A stretch of 64,000 nucleotides of DNA, taken from the NCBI RefSeq assembly GCF_022807995.1, contig NZ_CP094351.1, positions 2,263,001 to 2,327,000 of the forward strand, written 5' to 3'. Below, piece after piece: positions 17,825 to 26,804 of the stretch (its first letter is position 1; every line of letters begins with the position of its first letter). Source of the DNA: Pseudomonas orientalis (GTDB taxonomy: Bacteria; Pseudomonadota; Gammaproteobacteria; Pseudomonadales; Pseudomonadaceae). A model generated the notes under the pieces. It was given only the letters and a program-made list of their open reading frames with translations. It was not told the DNA's origin and did no database searches. The translations under genes were made by a program, and so were the position numbers.

Positions 17825-18901
17825 ATGGCCAAGACTTACAGCTATGCCGCCCGGGACTCGAAGGATTCGCTCAAGCCCTTTACCTTCGAGCGCCGCCCCC
17901 CCGGGGCGGATGACATCCAAATCGAGATTCTGTATTGCGGGGTGTGCCATTCCGACCTGCACACCGCCCGCAATGAGTGGAACAACACCCTTTATCCTTC
18001 GGTGCCCGGCCATGAAATCGTCGGCCGTGTGACCGCGGTCGGCGCCAATGTGAAGACATTCAAAGTGGGTGACCTGGCGGGTGTCGGTTGCATGGTTGAC
18101 AGCTGCCAACAGTGCGCCTCCTGTGCCGAGGGTGAGGAGCAGTATTGCGAGAATGGCTTCACCGGGACTTATAACGGGCCGCTGTTCGGTGGCGAAAATA
18201 CTTACGGCGGTTATTCGGACAACATCGTGGTCAAGCAGCAGTTCGTGCTGCGCATCTCCCACGATGATTCGAACCTGGCGGCGGTGGCACCGTTGCTGTG
18301 TGCCGGGATTACCACCTATTCGCCGCTGCACCACTGGAAGGTCGGCCCGGGCAAGAAAGTCGGAGTGGTCGGCCTCGGCGGGCTTGGGCATATGGCGGTG
18401 AAGATTGCCCACGCCATGGGCGCCCATGTGACGCTGTTCACCACGTCACCGAACAAGCGCGAAGACGGCCTGCGCCTGGGCGCTGATCAAGTGGTGGTGT
18501 CGAAGAACGCGGATGAAATGGCCAAGGTTGCCAACAGCCTGGACTTCATTCTCAACACCGTCGCGGCGCCCCATGACCTGGATGCCTTTATCAGCCTGCT
18601 CAAGCGCGACGGCACCATGACCCTGGTGGGTGCGCCTGACAGCCCGCATCCTTCGCCTGCGGTGTTCAACCTGATCTTCAAGCGTCGCAGCCTGGCGGGT
18701 TCGTTGATCGGGGGGATTCAGGAAACCCAGGAGATGCTCGACTTCTGTGCCCAACACGGGATTGTTTCAGACATTGAGATGATCGATATCCAGGGTATCA
18801 ATGAGGCGTATGAGCGGATGCTCAAGGGCGATGTGAAGTATCGGTTTGTGATTGATATGGAGAGTTTGAAGCAGGAGAGTCGTGCGGCCAGTGTGGCTTG
18901 A
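17825..18901 (+). CDS. zinc-dependent NAD(P) alcohol dehydrogenase (YahK / cinnamyl-alcohol type)
   Basis: This 358-residue medium-chain alcohol dehydrogenase has catalytic zinc ligands in GVCHSDLHTARNEW and GHEIVG, the structural zinc Cys set CxxCxxCxxxxxxxC in CQQCASCAEGEEQYC, and the coenzyme loop VGVVGLGGLGHMAVK. It belongs to the broad aldehyde-reducing YahK/CAD group, usually NADPH dependent. The start at ATG 17825 is chosen over one 14 codons earlier because of family alignment and a Shine-Dalgarno-like AGGTGA. It is probably monocistronic. Confidence 0.9.
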   Translation: MAKTYSYAARDSKDSLKPFTFERRPPGADDIQIEILYCGVCHSDLHTARNEWNNTLYPSVPGHEIVGRVTAVGANVKTFKVGDLAGVGCMVDSCQQCASCAEGEEQYCENGFTGTYNGPLFGGENTYGGYSDNIVVKQQFVLRISHDDSNLAAVAPLLCAGITTYSPLHHWKVGPGKKVGVVGLGGLGHMAVKIAHAMGAHVTLFTTSPNKREDGLRLGADQVVVSKNADEMAKVANSLDFILNTVAAPHDLDAFISLLKRDGTMTLVGAPDSPHPSPAVFNLIFKRRSLAGSLIGGIQETQEMLDFCAQHGIVSDIEMIDIQGINEAYERMLKGDVKYRFVIDMESLKQESRAASVA

Positions 18902-18970
18902 CCGTGCGTCCAGGATCAAAAGCCAAAGCGCAGCGGCCTTGAATCCGACCGGTACGTATGTCGATCCCGG

Positions 18971-19125
18971 TCCAAATGTGGGAGGGGCATGCACTCTGTA
19001 GGAGCGAGCTTGCTCGCGAAAAACGTCAACGATAACGCGTGCTTCCGGAATGAACGCGGCGCCTGTGAGTTTTTCGCGAGCAAGCTCGCTCCTACCCTGG
19101 CTGGTATTGGGGCTTGCCCCCTCAC
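18971..19125. repeat. GII REPIN inserted within or beside a GI REP remnant
   Basis: TGTAGGAGCGAGCTTGCTCG at 18997 and its inverted partner CGAGCAAGCTCGCTCCTA ending at 19094 form a GII-type doublet. It is flanked on the left by AATGTGGGAGGGGCA (GI half) and on the right by GGGGCTTGCCCCCTC (the other GI piece), which suggests one family inserted into or next to the other. It lies between convergent genes. Confidence 0.85.
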
Positions 19126-19700
19126 GCCACCATAATAATCTTCGACACCAACTCCACCACCGTCTTGGCCTGCAACTTCCTCATCAACCGCGCCCGGTGC
19201 ACTTCCACCGTGCGATGGGAGATCCCCAGGCGCAGCGCGATTTCCTTGGATTTGAGCCCGTTGACAATGTGCATGGCAATCTCCCGCTCCCGTGGCGTAA
19301 GGTCCCCTGTACCCTGGTGACTGCGGTCCAGGCGCTCGAAGTGCCAGATCATCAGCTTGAACGGGTCCCTGGGGGTGAGGGTGTAGCCATGGGATTTGGC
19401 CCAGAACACCTCGCCGTTGCGATGCTGCATGAAGCGCTCGTCGGAATAAAAACCGTTGTCGCTGTCAAGCAGCCAATCATGGCTGCGCTTGCCAATGGCC
19501 TGGTAGTCGGCCTGGGACGGGTAGATCAGCAAGGTCAATTGATTGACCAGCGCTTGGCGGGTATAGCCGAACAGCTTCAGGAACGCGTCGTTGCAGTCGA
19601 GGATCACGCGGTTGCTGGTGACCAGCTGCGGAGCGGGGGACAGTTTGAACGCCAGGCGTTCGAGATCTTTCAATGGCTGGGTAAACACGGTCATGGGCAT
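19122..19700 (-). CDS. PAS-LuxR transcriptional regulator
   Basis: This 192-residue regulator has an N-terminal PAS sensor (about 15-115; DCNDAFLKLFGYTRQALVNQ, HRNGEVFWAKSHG) and a C-terminal LuxR/NarL helix-turn-helix (LTPREREIAMHIVNGLKSKE, IALRLGISHRTVEVHRARLM). It has no receiver domain, so it senses directly. It is divergent from the thiolase/acyl-CoA synthetase/MFS operon, with a perfect palindrome between. The start could be the ATG at 19700 or at 19694. Confidence 0.87.
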   Translation of the reverse strand: MPMTVFTQPLKDLERLAFKLSPAPQLVTSNRVILDCNDAFLKLFGYTRQALVNQLTLLIYPSQADYQAIGKRSHDWLLDSDNGFYSDERFMQHRNGEVFWAKSHGYTLTPRDPFKLMIWHFERLDRSHQGTGDLTPREREIAMHIVNGLKSKEIALRLGISHRTVEVHRARLMRKLQAKTVVELVSKIIMVA

Positions 19701-19728
19701 CCTGCCTCGTTGTTCAACTCACTGGCGG

Positions 19729-19750
19729 ACTACTTATCCATGTAAGTAGT
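19729..19750. promoter_or_regulatory. palindrome between PAS-LuxR regulator and thiolase operon
   Basis: ACTACTTA-tccatg-TAAGTAGT has perfect 8-bp arms with a 6-base spacer. It lies 29 bases from the regulator start and 74 bases from the thiolase start. It is the expected kind of site for a LuxR-type dimer and probably controls both directions. Confidence 0.65.
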
Positions 19751-19823
19751 TACACGAATTGGCCCGCGCCTTGAGGTGGGTCATTGTAGGGAAAGTCCGG
19801 TTCAAGAACAGAAGAAATTGATT

Positions 19824-21002
19824 ATGCCTGTTGATTGCGTGTCTATCGTTGCCGCTGGTCATTCGCGTTTTGGTCGCCTGGAAGGCACCACGCTGGAGGA
19901 TCTGATTGTTCAGGTCACGCGTGAGGCCCTCAGCGATGCCGACCTCGAGGCGTCGCAGATCGACGCGCTGTTCCTGGGGCACTTCAATGCCGGGCTGGTG
20001 CCGGATGGGTTTGCCGCTTCGTTGCTGTTGCAGGCCGCCCCCGGGCTGCGCTTCAAGCCGGCCACGCGCTGTGAGAACGCCTGTGCGTCCGGGTCAGCGG
20101 CGATCCAGGCCGGGGTCAATGCGATCCTGTCCGGCAGCGCCGAGTTGGTGCTGGTGGTGGGCGCTGAAAAAATGACCCACACCTCCACGGCCGCCGTCAC
20201 CCAGGCGCTGGCCGGCGCCGGTTACCAGAACGACGCCGCCGAGGCCGGCCTGAGTTTCCCGCAGCTGTTCGGCCGTGCCGCGCACCAATATGCCGAGCGC
20301 TACCATTGCCCCCTGGGCTCGATGGCGGCGATTGCCACCAAGAACCATTCCAATGCCATGGCCAACCCGTTGGCGCAGATGCACCGGGAGATGAATTTCG
20401 AGCACTGCAACAACGTGTCCCAGAGCAACCCGTTCGTGGCCGAGTCGCTGCGCCTCACCGATTGCTCGCTGATCAGTGATGGTGCTGCGGCGATCATCCT
20501 GGCCTCACCCAAGCGGGCGCGGGCGTTTCGCCGCGATGTGCAGATTCGTGCGATGACCCAGGTCAACGACACCTTGCCCATCGCCCAGCGCGACATCCTC
20601 GCGTTTGAAGGCCCCCAGCGGGCGATTCATGGAGCGTTGCGCGGGGCGAATGTGACCCTGGCCGATCTGAGCTTCGCCGAGGTGCATGATTGCTTCACCA
20701 TCGCCGAACTGCTGATCTACGAGGCCATGGGCCTGGCGCCCAAAGGCGAGGGGCACCGTGTGCTCGACAGCGGCGTGGTGCGCGCCGGTGGGCGCTTGCC
20801 GGTGAACCTCTCCGGCGGGCTCAAGGCCAAGGGCCACCCCGTCGGTGCGACCGGCGTCTCGATGCATGCCCTGGCGTTCCGGCAATTGACCGGCGAGCCG
20901 ATTGGCCTGGCGGTGCCCAACGCCGAGTTCGGGCTGGTGTTCAACATGGGTGGCATGGCGGTCGCCAACTACGCCTCGGTCCTGCATGCGCGCCGGTACT
21001 GA
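19824..21002 (+). CDS. thiolase-family protein (SCP-x / acetyl-CoA acetyltransferase type)
   Basis: This 392-residue thiolase-fold enzyme has the active-site Cys in RCENACASGSAAI (about residue 88), a His in EVHDCF and the C-terminal GHPVGATG motif, the pattern of SCP-x-like thiolases that cleave or condense branched or unusual beta-ketoacyl-CoAs. The cytoplasmic gene begins an operon with an acyl-CoA synthetase three bases downstream and a transporter after that. Together they suggest uptake, CoA activation and thiolytic cleavage of an organic acid. Whether condensation or cleavage is favoured is not known. Confidence 0.85.
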   Translation: MPVDCVSIVAAGHSRFGRLEGTTLEDLIVQVTREALSDADLEASQIDALFLGHFNAGLVPDGFAASLLLQAAPGLRFKPATRCENACASGSAAIQAGVNAILSGSAELVLVVGAEKMTHTSTAAVTQALAGAGYQNDAAEAGLSFPQLFGRAAHQYAERYHCPLGSMAAIATKNHSNAMANPLAQMHREMNFEHCNNVSQSNPFVAESLRLTDCSLISDGAAAIILASPKRARAFRRDVQIRAMTQVNDTLPIAQRDILAFEGPQRAIHGALRGANVTLADLSFAEVHDCFTIAELLIYEAMGLAPKGEGHRVLDSGVVRAGGRLPVNLSGGLKAKGHPVGATGVSMHALAFRQLTGEPIGLAVPNAEFGLVFNMGGMAVANYASVLHARRY

Positions 21003-21005
21003 GCG

Positions 21006-22535
21006 ATGAACATCGCCAACTGGTTGTACGATACCCAACGTCGCGACCCGCAACGCCCCGCATTGTTCGACGGCTCCCGGCAAGTGGCCGACTACGCCAC
21101 CTTCACCGTCCGTGTGCGCCAGCGCGCCGCGCAGTTGGTGGCGCAGCACGACCTGCAGCCGGGGGATGCGGTGGCAGTGCTGATGAAAAACAGCTGCGAC
21201 TACCTGGAGTTGCTCTACGCCATCTGGTGGATAGGGGCGGTGGCGGTGCCGATCAACGCCAAGCTGCATCCGACCGAGGCGGCGTGGATCGCCGATAACG
21301 CCCAGGCCCGGCTGATCTTTACCGATGGCGGCCGGGTGTTTTCGTCGCGCGATCTGCCCCTGTGCTGCACAGAGATCGATGGCCACGCGCTGCCGCCTGA
21401 CCGTGGCGGGCCGACACTGGAGCAACCGGTGCCGCGCCAGGATCACGACCTCGCCTGGCTGTTCTACACCTCCGGCACCACCGGGCGTTCCAAGGGCGTG
21501 ATGCTGTCCCATGGCAATCTGATCGCCATGTCGTTGTGCTACACCACCGATGTCGACCCGGTGAGCGCCGACGATGCGGCGCTGTATGCCGCGCCGATGT
21601 CCCATGGTGCCGGGCTCTATAACTTCATTCACGTACGCTGCGGCGCGCGTCATGTGGTGCCGACGTCGAGCGCGTTTGACGCCGCCGAGCTGTTTGGCCT
21701 GGCGGAAAAACTGGACAATGCTTCACTGTTTGCCGCGCCGACCATGGTCAAGCGCATGGTCGAGCAGGCGCGGCGCCAGGGCTACGGCGGCGAAGGTATC
21801 AAGACCATTGTCTACGGCGGTGGCCCGATGTACCTGGCCGACTTGCGCGACGCCGTCGACACCTTCGGCGCCCGCCTGGTGCAGATCTACGGCCAGGGCG
21901 AGAGCCCGATGACCATCAGTGTGCTGCCCCGTGGGCTGATTGCCGACCGCCAACGCCCCGACTGGGCGACTCTGGCCGCCTCCGTTGGTTATGCGCAAGC
22001 CTGCGTGGAAATCCGCATTCTCGATACCGGGCACCAACCGCTCCCCACGGGAACGCGCGGCGAAATTGCCGTCCGTGGCGCCACGGTGATGCAGGGTTAC
22101 TGGCGCAACCCCGAGGCCACGCGCCAGGCCTTGGTCGACGGCTGGTTGCTGACCGGTGATATCGGCTTTCTCGACCCCGCCGGCTACCTGACCCTCACGG
22201 ATCGCTCCAAGGACGTGATCATCAGCGGCGGCAGCAACGTGTACCCGCGCGAAGTCGAGGAAGTGCTGGCCCAGCATCCCGAGGTGTTTGAAGTGTGCGT
22301 GGTGGGCGAGCCGGACCCGCAATGGGGCGAGTCGGTGGTGGCGTTCGTGGTGACGCGCAGCGGCCGGCCCCTCGACGAAGGCGAACTCAGTGCATGGTTC
22401 ATGACGCGCATGGCGTCATTCAAAAAACCGAAGAAGTACGTGTGGCGCAGCGAATTGCCCAAGAACAGCTACGGCAAAATCCTCAAGACCGACTTGCGGC
22501 AATGGCTCAAAGCGGCGAGTATCGCCGCGCTTTAG
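21006..22535 (+). CDS. acyl-CoA synthetase (AMP-dependent ligase)
   Basis: This 509-residue ANL-superfamily ligase has the P-loop-like LFYTSGTTGRSKGVMLSHGN, the adenylate-binding YGQGE motif, the TGDIGFLD hinge region with the DRSKDVIISGG switch, and the C-terminal Lys in KNSYGKILK. It activates a carboxylic acid with ATP and CoA. Four bases separate it from the thiolase, and the transporter follows after 32 bases. The chain length or aromatic nature of the substrate cannot be read with confidence. Confidence 0.9.
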   Translation: MNIANWLYDTQRRDPQRPALFDGSRQVADYATFTVRVRQRAAQLVAQHDLQPGDAVAVLMKNSCDYLELLYAIWWIGAVAVPINAKLHPTEAAWIADNAQARLIFTDGGRVFSSRDLPLCCTEIDGHALPPDRGGPTLEQPVPRQDHDLAWLFYTSGTTGRSKGVMLSHGNLIAMSLCYTTDVDPVSADDAALYAAPMSHGAGLYNFIHVRCGARHVVPTSSAFDAAELFGLAEKLDNASLFAAPTMVKRMVEQARRQGYGGEGIKTIVYGGGPMYLADLRDAVDTFGARLVQIYGQGESPMTISVLPRGLIADRQRPDWATLAASVGYAQACVEIRILDTGHQPLPTGTRGEIAVRGATVMQGYWRNPEATRQALVDGWLLTGDIGFLDPAGYLTLTDRSKDVIISGGSNVYPREVEEVLAQHPEVFEVCVVGEPDPQWGESVVAFVVTRSGRPLDEGELSAWFMTRMASFKKPKKYVWRSELPKNSYGKILKTDLRQWLKAASIAAL

Positions 22536-22567
22536 CATGGATCGACATACAGACAAGGAGTCCCTCG

Positions 22568-23887
22568 ATGGGCAATCACGCGCAAGATACTGTCCGCAAA
22601 CGCCGCCGCGCGTTTCTCGGTGCCACCTCCGGCCACTTGATCGAGTGGTACGACTATGGCGTCTACGGCTTTCTTGCCGTCTATATCGGCCAGGCGTTCT
22701 TCGTCTCCGACGACCCTACCACCAGCCTGCTGGCCAGTTTTGCCGCGTTCGCCCTGAGCTTCTTCATCCGGCCCCTGGGCGGGCTGTTCTTCGGCCCGCT
22801 GGCGGACAAGATCGGCCGGCGTAAAACCCTGATCATGGCGCTGGTGATGATGACCGGCTCCACGGTGATGCTCGGCTTGCTGCCGACGTACGCGACCCTG
22901 GGCATCGCCGCCCCGATCCTGTTGATCCTGGTGCGCTGCGTGCAGGGTTTCTCGGCGGGCGGTGAAATCGGTACGGTCACCAGCTTTATTTCCGAATACG
23001 CCGGCCCCGGCCGACGCGGCTTTGCCACCTGCTGGTTGATGGTCACCGCCGTGCTTGGCCTGCTGCTGGGCGGCGCCGTGGCCAACGGCATGACCTGGGT
23101 GCTGGGCGCCGACATGATGCAGGAGTTGGCCTGGCGCGTGCCGTTCCTGATCGCCGCGCCCCTGGGCTTCATTTCCATGTACATCCGCCTCAAGCTCGAA
23201 GACAGTCCCGAGTTCCTGGCCCTGCAACGCGCCGGGCAAACCTCGCGCGCGCCCCTGCGCGAAGTCTGGCAGTGGAAGCGCGCGATTGCCCTGGTGTTCT
23301 TCATCATCACCTTGCACAGCTCGATCTTTTACCTGGTGCTGACTTTCGCTTCGACCTACATGGCCAAGATCCTCAAGTTCGACAGCGGTACCACCTTGCT
23401 CTACGTGTTCGTCGCCAGCTTCTCGGCCGCCTTCGTCATGCCGTTCGGCGGTGCCTTTACCGATAGGTACGGGCGCAAGCCGTTCCTGATGGTGGTCGGC
23501 ACGCTGGCGACCCTGGCGATGTTCTGGCTGTTCAAGATGGCACCGACCGCCACCCCGACGACGTTCTTCGCGCCCCTGATGGCGGTGGCGATTCTGTTCG
23601 GCCTGTACGCTTCGTCCACTTATGCGCTGATGAGCGAGCTGCTGCCCACACGCATCCGCTCCACCGGGATCGCCGTGGCCTACAACGTACCGGTCGCGGT
23701 GTTCGGCGGCAGCGCGCCGCTGATCTCCACCTGGCTGATCAAGGTGACCGGGGACATCACCTCGCCCTGGTACTTCTATGTGGCGACCGGGGTGGTGTCG
23801 CTGATCGCGTTGGTGCTGCTGCGCAAGGAGGACTTCGTGGCCACCACCCGTCCCGTGGCAGCGCCTGCGGGGGCGGCGTTGGCCTGA
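22568..23887 (+). CDS. MFS transporter, metabolite:H+ symporter (MHS) family
   Basis: This 439-residue 12-helix permease has the MHS signature near the start (GHLIEWYDYGVYGFLAVYIG), the loop 2-3 motif GPLADKIGRRKTL, and the QGFSAGGEIG motif. Close family members import dicarboxylates, aromatic acids, proline/betaine or shikimate. It has a strong AAGGAG before the ATG. As the third gene of the operon it probably imports the acid that the synthetase activates. Confidence 0.9.
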   Translation: MGNHAQDTVRKRRRAFLGATSGHLIEWYDYGVYGFLAVYIGQAFFVSDDPTTSLLASFAAFALSFFIRPLGGLFFGPLADKIGRRKTLIMALVMMTGSTVMLGLLPTYATLGIAAPILLILVRCVQGFSAGGEIGTVTSFISEYAGPGRRGFATCWLMVTAVLGLLLGGAVANGMTWVLGADMMQELAWRVPFLIAAPLGFISMYIRLKLEDSPEFLALQRAGQTSRAPLREVWQWKRAIALVFFIITLHSSIFYLVLTFASTYMAKILKFDSGTTLLYVFVASFSAAFVMPFGGAFTDRYGRKPFLMVVGTLATLAMFWLFKMAPTATPTTFFAPLMAVAILFGLYASSTYALMSELLPTRIRSTGIAVAYNVPVAVFGGSAPLISTWLIKVTGDITSPWYFYVATGVVSLIALVLLRKEDFVATTRPVAAPAGAALA

Positions 23888-23964
23888 TGGCGCGCCAGTC
23901 GGGCGTTGCATCGACGCGTTAACTGCGCCAGGCTTGGCAGCCTGATCCCGGCGGAGCGAATGGC

Positions 23965-24519
23965 GTGCAGGCTACCCGATTGACCCTGATCTGCCATGCG
24001 GCCACGACGGCGCAGAAGCAGGCACGCTTTGCCGATGACGAGTCGCTGCTCATGGACTGGCAAGGCGCGGAGTCATCCTTGGCCGGTCGTTATCCCAAGG
24101 CTGCGCGCCTGGTGTGCGGGCCGGAGGCGCGAACCCGGCAGACGGCGAGCTTGTTCGGTGCGCAGCCCAGCATCGAACCGGCGTTGCGCGACCTGGACCT
24201 GGGGCGCTGGAAAGGCCAGGCTCTGTGCGATCTCGACAGTGATGAGATGAACGCCTGGCTCACCGACAGCGCTGCCGCACCCCATGGCGGCGAGACGGTG
24301 GGGCAGTTGTTCACGCGGGTCGGGGACTGGATCAAGTCCCAGGAAAGTCAGCCCGGCCATGTGCTTGCGGTGACCCACCCCTTCGTTATTCGCGCCGCGC
24401 TGCTGTACGTCATGCAGTGCCCGGCCTCGATGTTCTACCGGATCGACGTTGAACCTCTGTCCCACACCGAGCTGCGCTTCAACGCGGTCTGGCGCCTGCG
24501 TCTGGAAACTCACGCCTGA
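23965..24519 (+). CDS. histidine phosphatase-family protein with altered RHG motif
   Basis: This 184-residue protein has the phosphoglycerate-mutase/histidine-phosphatase fold: N-terminal LTLICHAATTAQKQARFADDE where the canonical motif is RHG, a conserved GPEARTRQTA, the acidic HGGETVGQL and the second His in VTHPFVIRAA. The usual Arg before the catalytic His is a Cys (CHA). It starts at GTG 23965 with GGAG upstream and precedes cobF by 45 bases. CobC-type phosphatases belong to this family, so a cobalamin link is possible but unproven. Confidence 0.75.
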   Translation: MQATRLTLICHAATTAQKQARFADDESLLMDWQGAESSLAGRYPKAARLVCGPEARTRQTASLFGAQPSIEPALRDLDLGRWKGQALCDLDSDEMNAWLTDSAAAPHGGETVGQLFTRVGDWIKSQESQPGHVLAVTHPFVIRAALLYVMQCPASMFYRIDVEPLSHTELRFNAVWRLRLETHA

Positions 24520-24564
24520 CGCCCGGATCATGGCAAAATTCACGCCCCGCAATGAGAGCAACCC

Positions 24565-25320
24565 ATGAAACGCATCCTGATTATCGGCATCGGCGCCGGC
24601 AACCCCGACTACATCACGATGCAGGCCGTGAAGGCGCTGAACCGCACCGACGTGTTCTTCCTGATGGACAAGGGCCAGAGCAAGGACAAGCTGATCGACC
24701 TGCGGCGTGAAATCTGCGAGACCTACATCACCGAGCCCGGCTATCGTTTCGTCGAGGCTGAATGCCCCGAGCGCGTGCGCGGTGACATCGATTACACCAC
24801 CGCCGTGCGGGACCTTAACCGCGACAAGCAGCAGACCTTCGAACGCATGATCAACGAGGAAATGGCCGACGGCGAAGTGGGTGCTTTTCTGGCCTGGGGT
24901 GACCCGGCATTGTACGACAGCACCATTCGCATCCTGCAGGCGATCCTGGCCGAGGGCCGCTGTGAGTTCGAGTTCGAGGTGATCCCCGGCATCACCAGCG
25001 TGCAGGCGCTGGCGGCCCGGCATAAAGTGCCGTTGAACCGGATCGGCAAGTCCATTGAAATTACCACCGGGCGGCGCCTGGCGGCGGGGCAGGCGAGTGA
25101 TGCCGACACGCTGGTGGTGATGCTCGATGCCGAAGATTCCTACCGTAGCGTGACGGATCAGGACCTGGATATCTATTGGGGCGCCTACCTGGGCACGCCG
25201 GACGAAATCCTGATCAGCGGTAAAGTGGCGCATGTGGCAGAAGAAATCGAACGGGTACGCAAGGCGGCGCGCCTGGAGAACGGCTGGATCATGGACACCT
25301 ATTTGTTGCGCAAACCCTGA
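24565..25320 (+). CDS. cobF: precorrin-6A synthase (deacetylating)
   Basis: This 251-residue SAM-dependent tetrapyrrole methylase performs the C-1 methylation and deacetylation in aerobic cobalamin synthesis. Typical features are the N-terminal ILIIGIGAGNPDYITMQAVK glycine-rich motif, the GDPALYDST SAM-binding segment, and IPGITSVQALAARHKVPLNR. The length matches CobF. It stands apart from other cob genes in this window, which is common in Pseudomonas. It is followed after 10 bases by an exported esterase. Confidence 0.93.
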   Translation: MKRILIIGIGAGNPDYITMQAVKALNRTDVFFLMDKGQSKDKLIDLRREICETYITEPGYRFVEAECPERVRGDIDYTTAVRDLNRDKQQTFERMINEEMADGEVGAFLAWGDPALYDSTIRILQAILAEGRCEFEFEVIPGITSVQALAARHKVPLNRIGKSIEITTGRRLAAGQASDADTLVVMLDAEDSYRSVTDQDLDIYWGAYLGTPDEILISGKVAHVAEEIERVRKAARLENGWIMDTYLLRKP

Positions 25321-25330
25321 GGTAAACCCA

Positions 25331-26047
25331 ATGCTCAAACAGCTTGCCCTCGCGTTGGCCCTGGTGGCCGGCGCCGCTCATGCCGATAACGGCTTGCACA
25401 CCGACTTGCCGTTGTCCTACCTGGAACAGACCCAGGGCGATGCGCGCAACCAGCCGTTGGTGATTTTCCTGCATGGTTTTGGTAGCAACGAGGAAGATTT
25501 GTTTGGCATCAAGGACGCCTTGCCGTCCACCTGGACCTACCTGTCGGTGCGTGCGCCGCTGCCGGTGGAGCCGCGCGGTTATCGTTGGTTTACCAAGACC
25601 GATGAGCCTGAGTACAACGGCAAGACCGATGAACTATCCAGCAGCGCCCGGCTGATCAAGGACTTTGTGGTCAAGGCTACCGCCAAATACCACACCCAAA
25701 GTGATCGGGTGTTTCTGGTGGGGTTCAGCCAGGGCGCGATCATGTCCTATGAGGTGGGCTTGCGCAGGCCCGAGCTGCTGCGTGGCATAGCGGCTCTCAG
25801 CGGCAGTGTGTTGCCGGTGCTCAAGGCTGAGCTCAAGCCGAATGACGCGTTGGGCAAGCTGGCGATCTTTATCGGCCATGGCACGTTGGACCAGGCGCTG
25901 CCTTATGCCTTGGGAACGCGGGCGAATGAGGTGCTGGCGGGAATTGGGTTGAAGCCGGAATTTCATGGGTATGCGGGAATGAATCATACGATCAGCGAAG
26001 CGGAAGTGCAGGACCTGAAGGCTTGGCTGGAGAAGAGCCTGCGATAA
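25331..26047 (+). CDS. exported carboxylesterase / phospholipase-like alpha/beta hydrolase
   Basis: This 238-residue protein has a signal peptide (LALALALVAGAAHA-D) and an alpha/beta hydrolase core of the acyl-protein-thioesterase/carboxylesterase type: FLHGFGSNEEDLF, the nucleophile elbow GFSQGA (Ser near 138), and the His in GMNHTIS near the end. It should act in the periplasm on short-chain esters. It lies ten bases after cobF and may be co-transcribed, although no functional tie is apparent. A REPIN follows. Confidence 0.85.
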   Translation: MLKQLALALALVAGAAHADNGLHTDLPLSYLEQTQGDARNQPLVIFLHGFGSNEEDLFGIKDALPSTWTYLSVRAPLPVEPRGYRWFTKTDEPEYNGKTDELSSSARLIKDFVVKATAKYHTQSDRVFLVGFSQGAIMSYEVGLRRPELLRGIAALSGSVLPVLKAELKPNDALGKLAIFIGHGTLDQALPYALGTRANEVLAGIGLKPEFHGYAGMNHTISEAEVQDLKAWLEKSLR

Positions 26048-26058
26048 ACACGGTTAAA

Positions 26059-26151
26059 AATGTGGGAGGGGGCTTGCCCCCGATAGCGATCCTTCAGTCA
26101 AAGATGTTGAGACTGACACACCGCTATCGGGGGCAAGCCCCCTCCCACATT
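26059..26151. repeat. REPIN, GI type
   Basis: Perfect inverted copies of TGTGGGAGGGGGCTTGCCCC lie at both ends with a 50-base centre containing TCAGTCAAAG / GAGACTGACA. This is an intact-looking copy between two convergent genes. Confidence 0.92.
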
Positions 26152-26177
26152 GGTTGTGTGTCGCTTGGGAGATTGGC

Positions 26178-26732
26178 TTACTTGCCGCCGGTAATCTGCT
26201 TGACCAGCGCAGCATGCCCCTTTACATCATCCGCTCGCGAAATCGCCTGGATCACCAGTAACTGATTGCCGGACCCGCCGAGAAAGGTGGAATTCAAGGT
26301 CTTGCCACCGCCCTGGGTGGCGGTGCTGTCGACCTGGCGCAGACCGAGGCCCTTGTAGGTGAGTTTCTTCTCGTTTTGCTTCTTGAAGTCGGGCAGGGCG
26401 GCGCTCTGGTTCTTGACGAAGTCGGCTACGGCGCCATCGAGGAACTGCGGGTCGTTGTCCTTGATGGCTACCCCATCGTTACGTACGGTCTCAGCGACAA
26501 TCACCACGCTTTTGGTGGTGGCGTTGGCGTACAGGGTGCCCTGGGTGTCGGCGGTGCCGTCGTCGGCTTTACCGGAGGGCAGGGTGTCGGCGGTGTAGCC
26601 CTTGGGCAGGTTGAAGGTGAACTTGCCGCCCAGGGTGGAGATGGTTTGCGTGGTCGCCTTGGAGGCAGCCCATGCGCTGCCGGCGGTAAGCGCGAGGGCC
26701 AGCAGCAGTGCAGTCTTGGTGAACGTGGCCAT
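26178..26732 (-). CDS. exported protein of unknown function
   Basis: This 184-residue protein has an N-terminal signal peptide (MATFTKTALLLALALTAGSA then WA-A). The mature part is mainly beta with GKFTFNLPKGYTADTLPSGK near the start and a Gln/Lys-rich middle. It resembles small periplasmic proteins of pseudomonads that fold around a lipid-binding-like sheet, but I do not recognise a defined family. It is separated from the KefB/C-type gene by 72 bases and transcribed in the same direction. Confidence 0.7.
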   Translation of the reverse strand: MATFTKTALLLALALTAGSAWAASKATTQTISTLGGKFTFNLPKGYTADTLPSGKADDGTADTQGTLYANATTKSVVIVAETVRNDGVAIKDNDPQFLDGAVADFVKNQSAALPDFKKQNEKKLTYKGLGLRQVDSTATQGGGKTLNSTFLGGSGNQLLVIQAISRADDVKGHAALVKQITGGK

Positions 26733-26804
26733 GAAGCGCTCCAGAGATGAACGAAATTGCGGGTTATTCTGTCAGAAAATTCGCAAGATCGTTCACCTGC
26801 AGCC

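Noticed and set aside
17678..18427. N-terminal extension of the VOC protein across the alcohol dehydrogenase gene
   Set aside because: It would bury a perfect signal peptide in the middle of the protein and overlaps a certain gene on the other strand.
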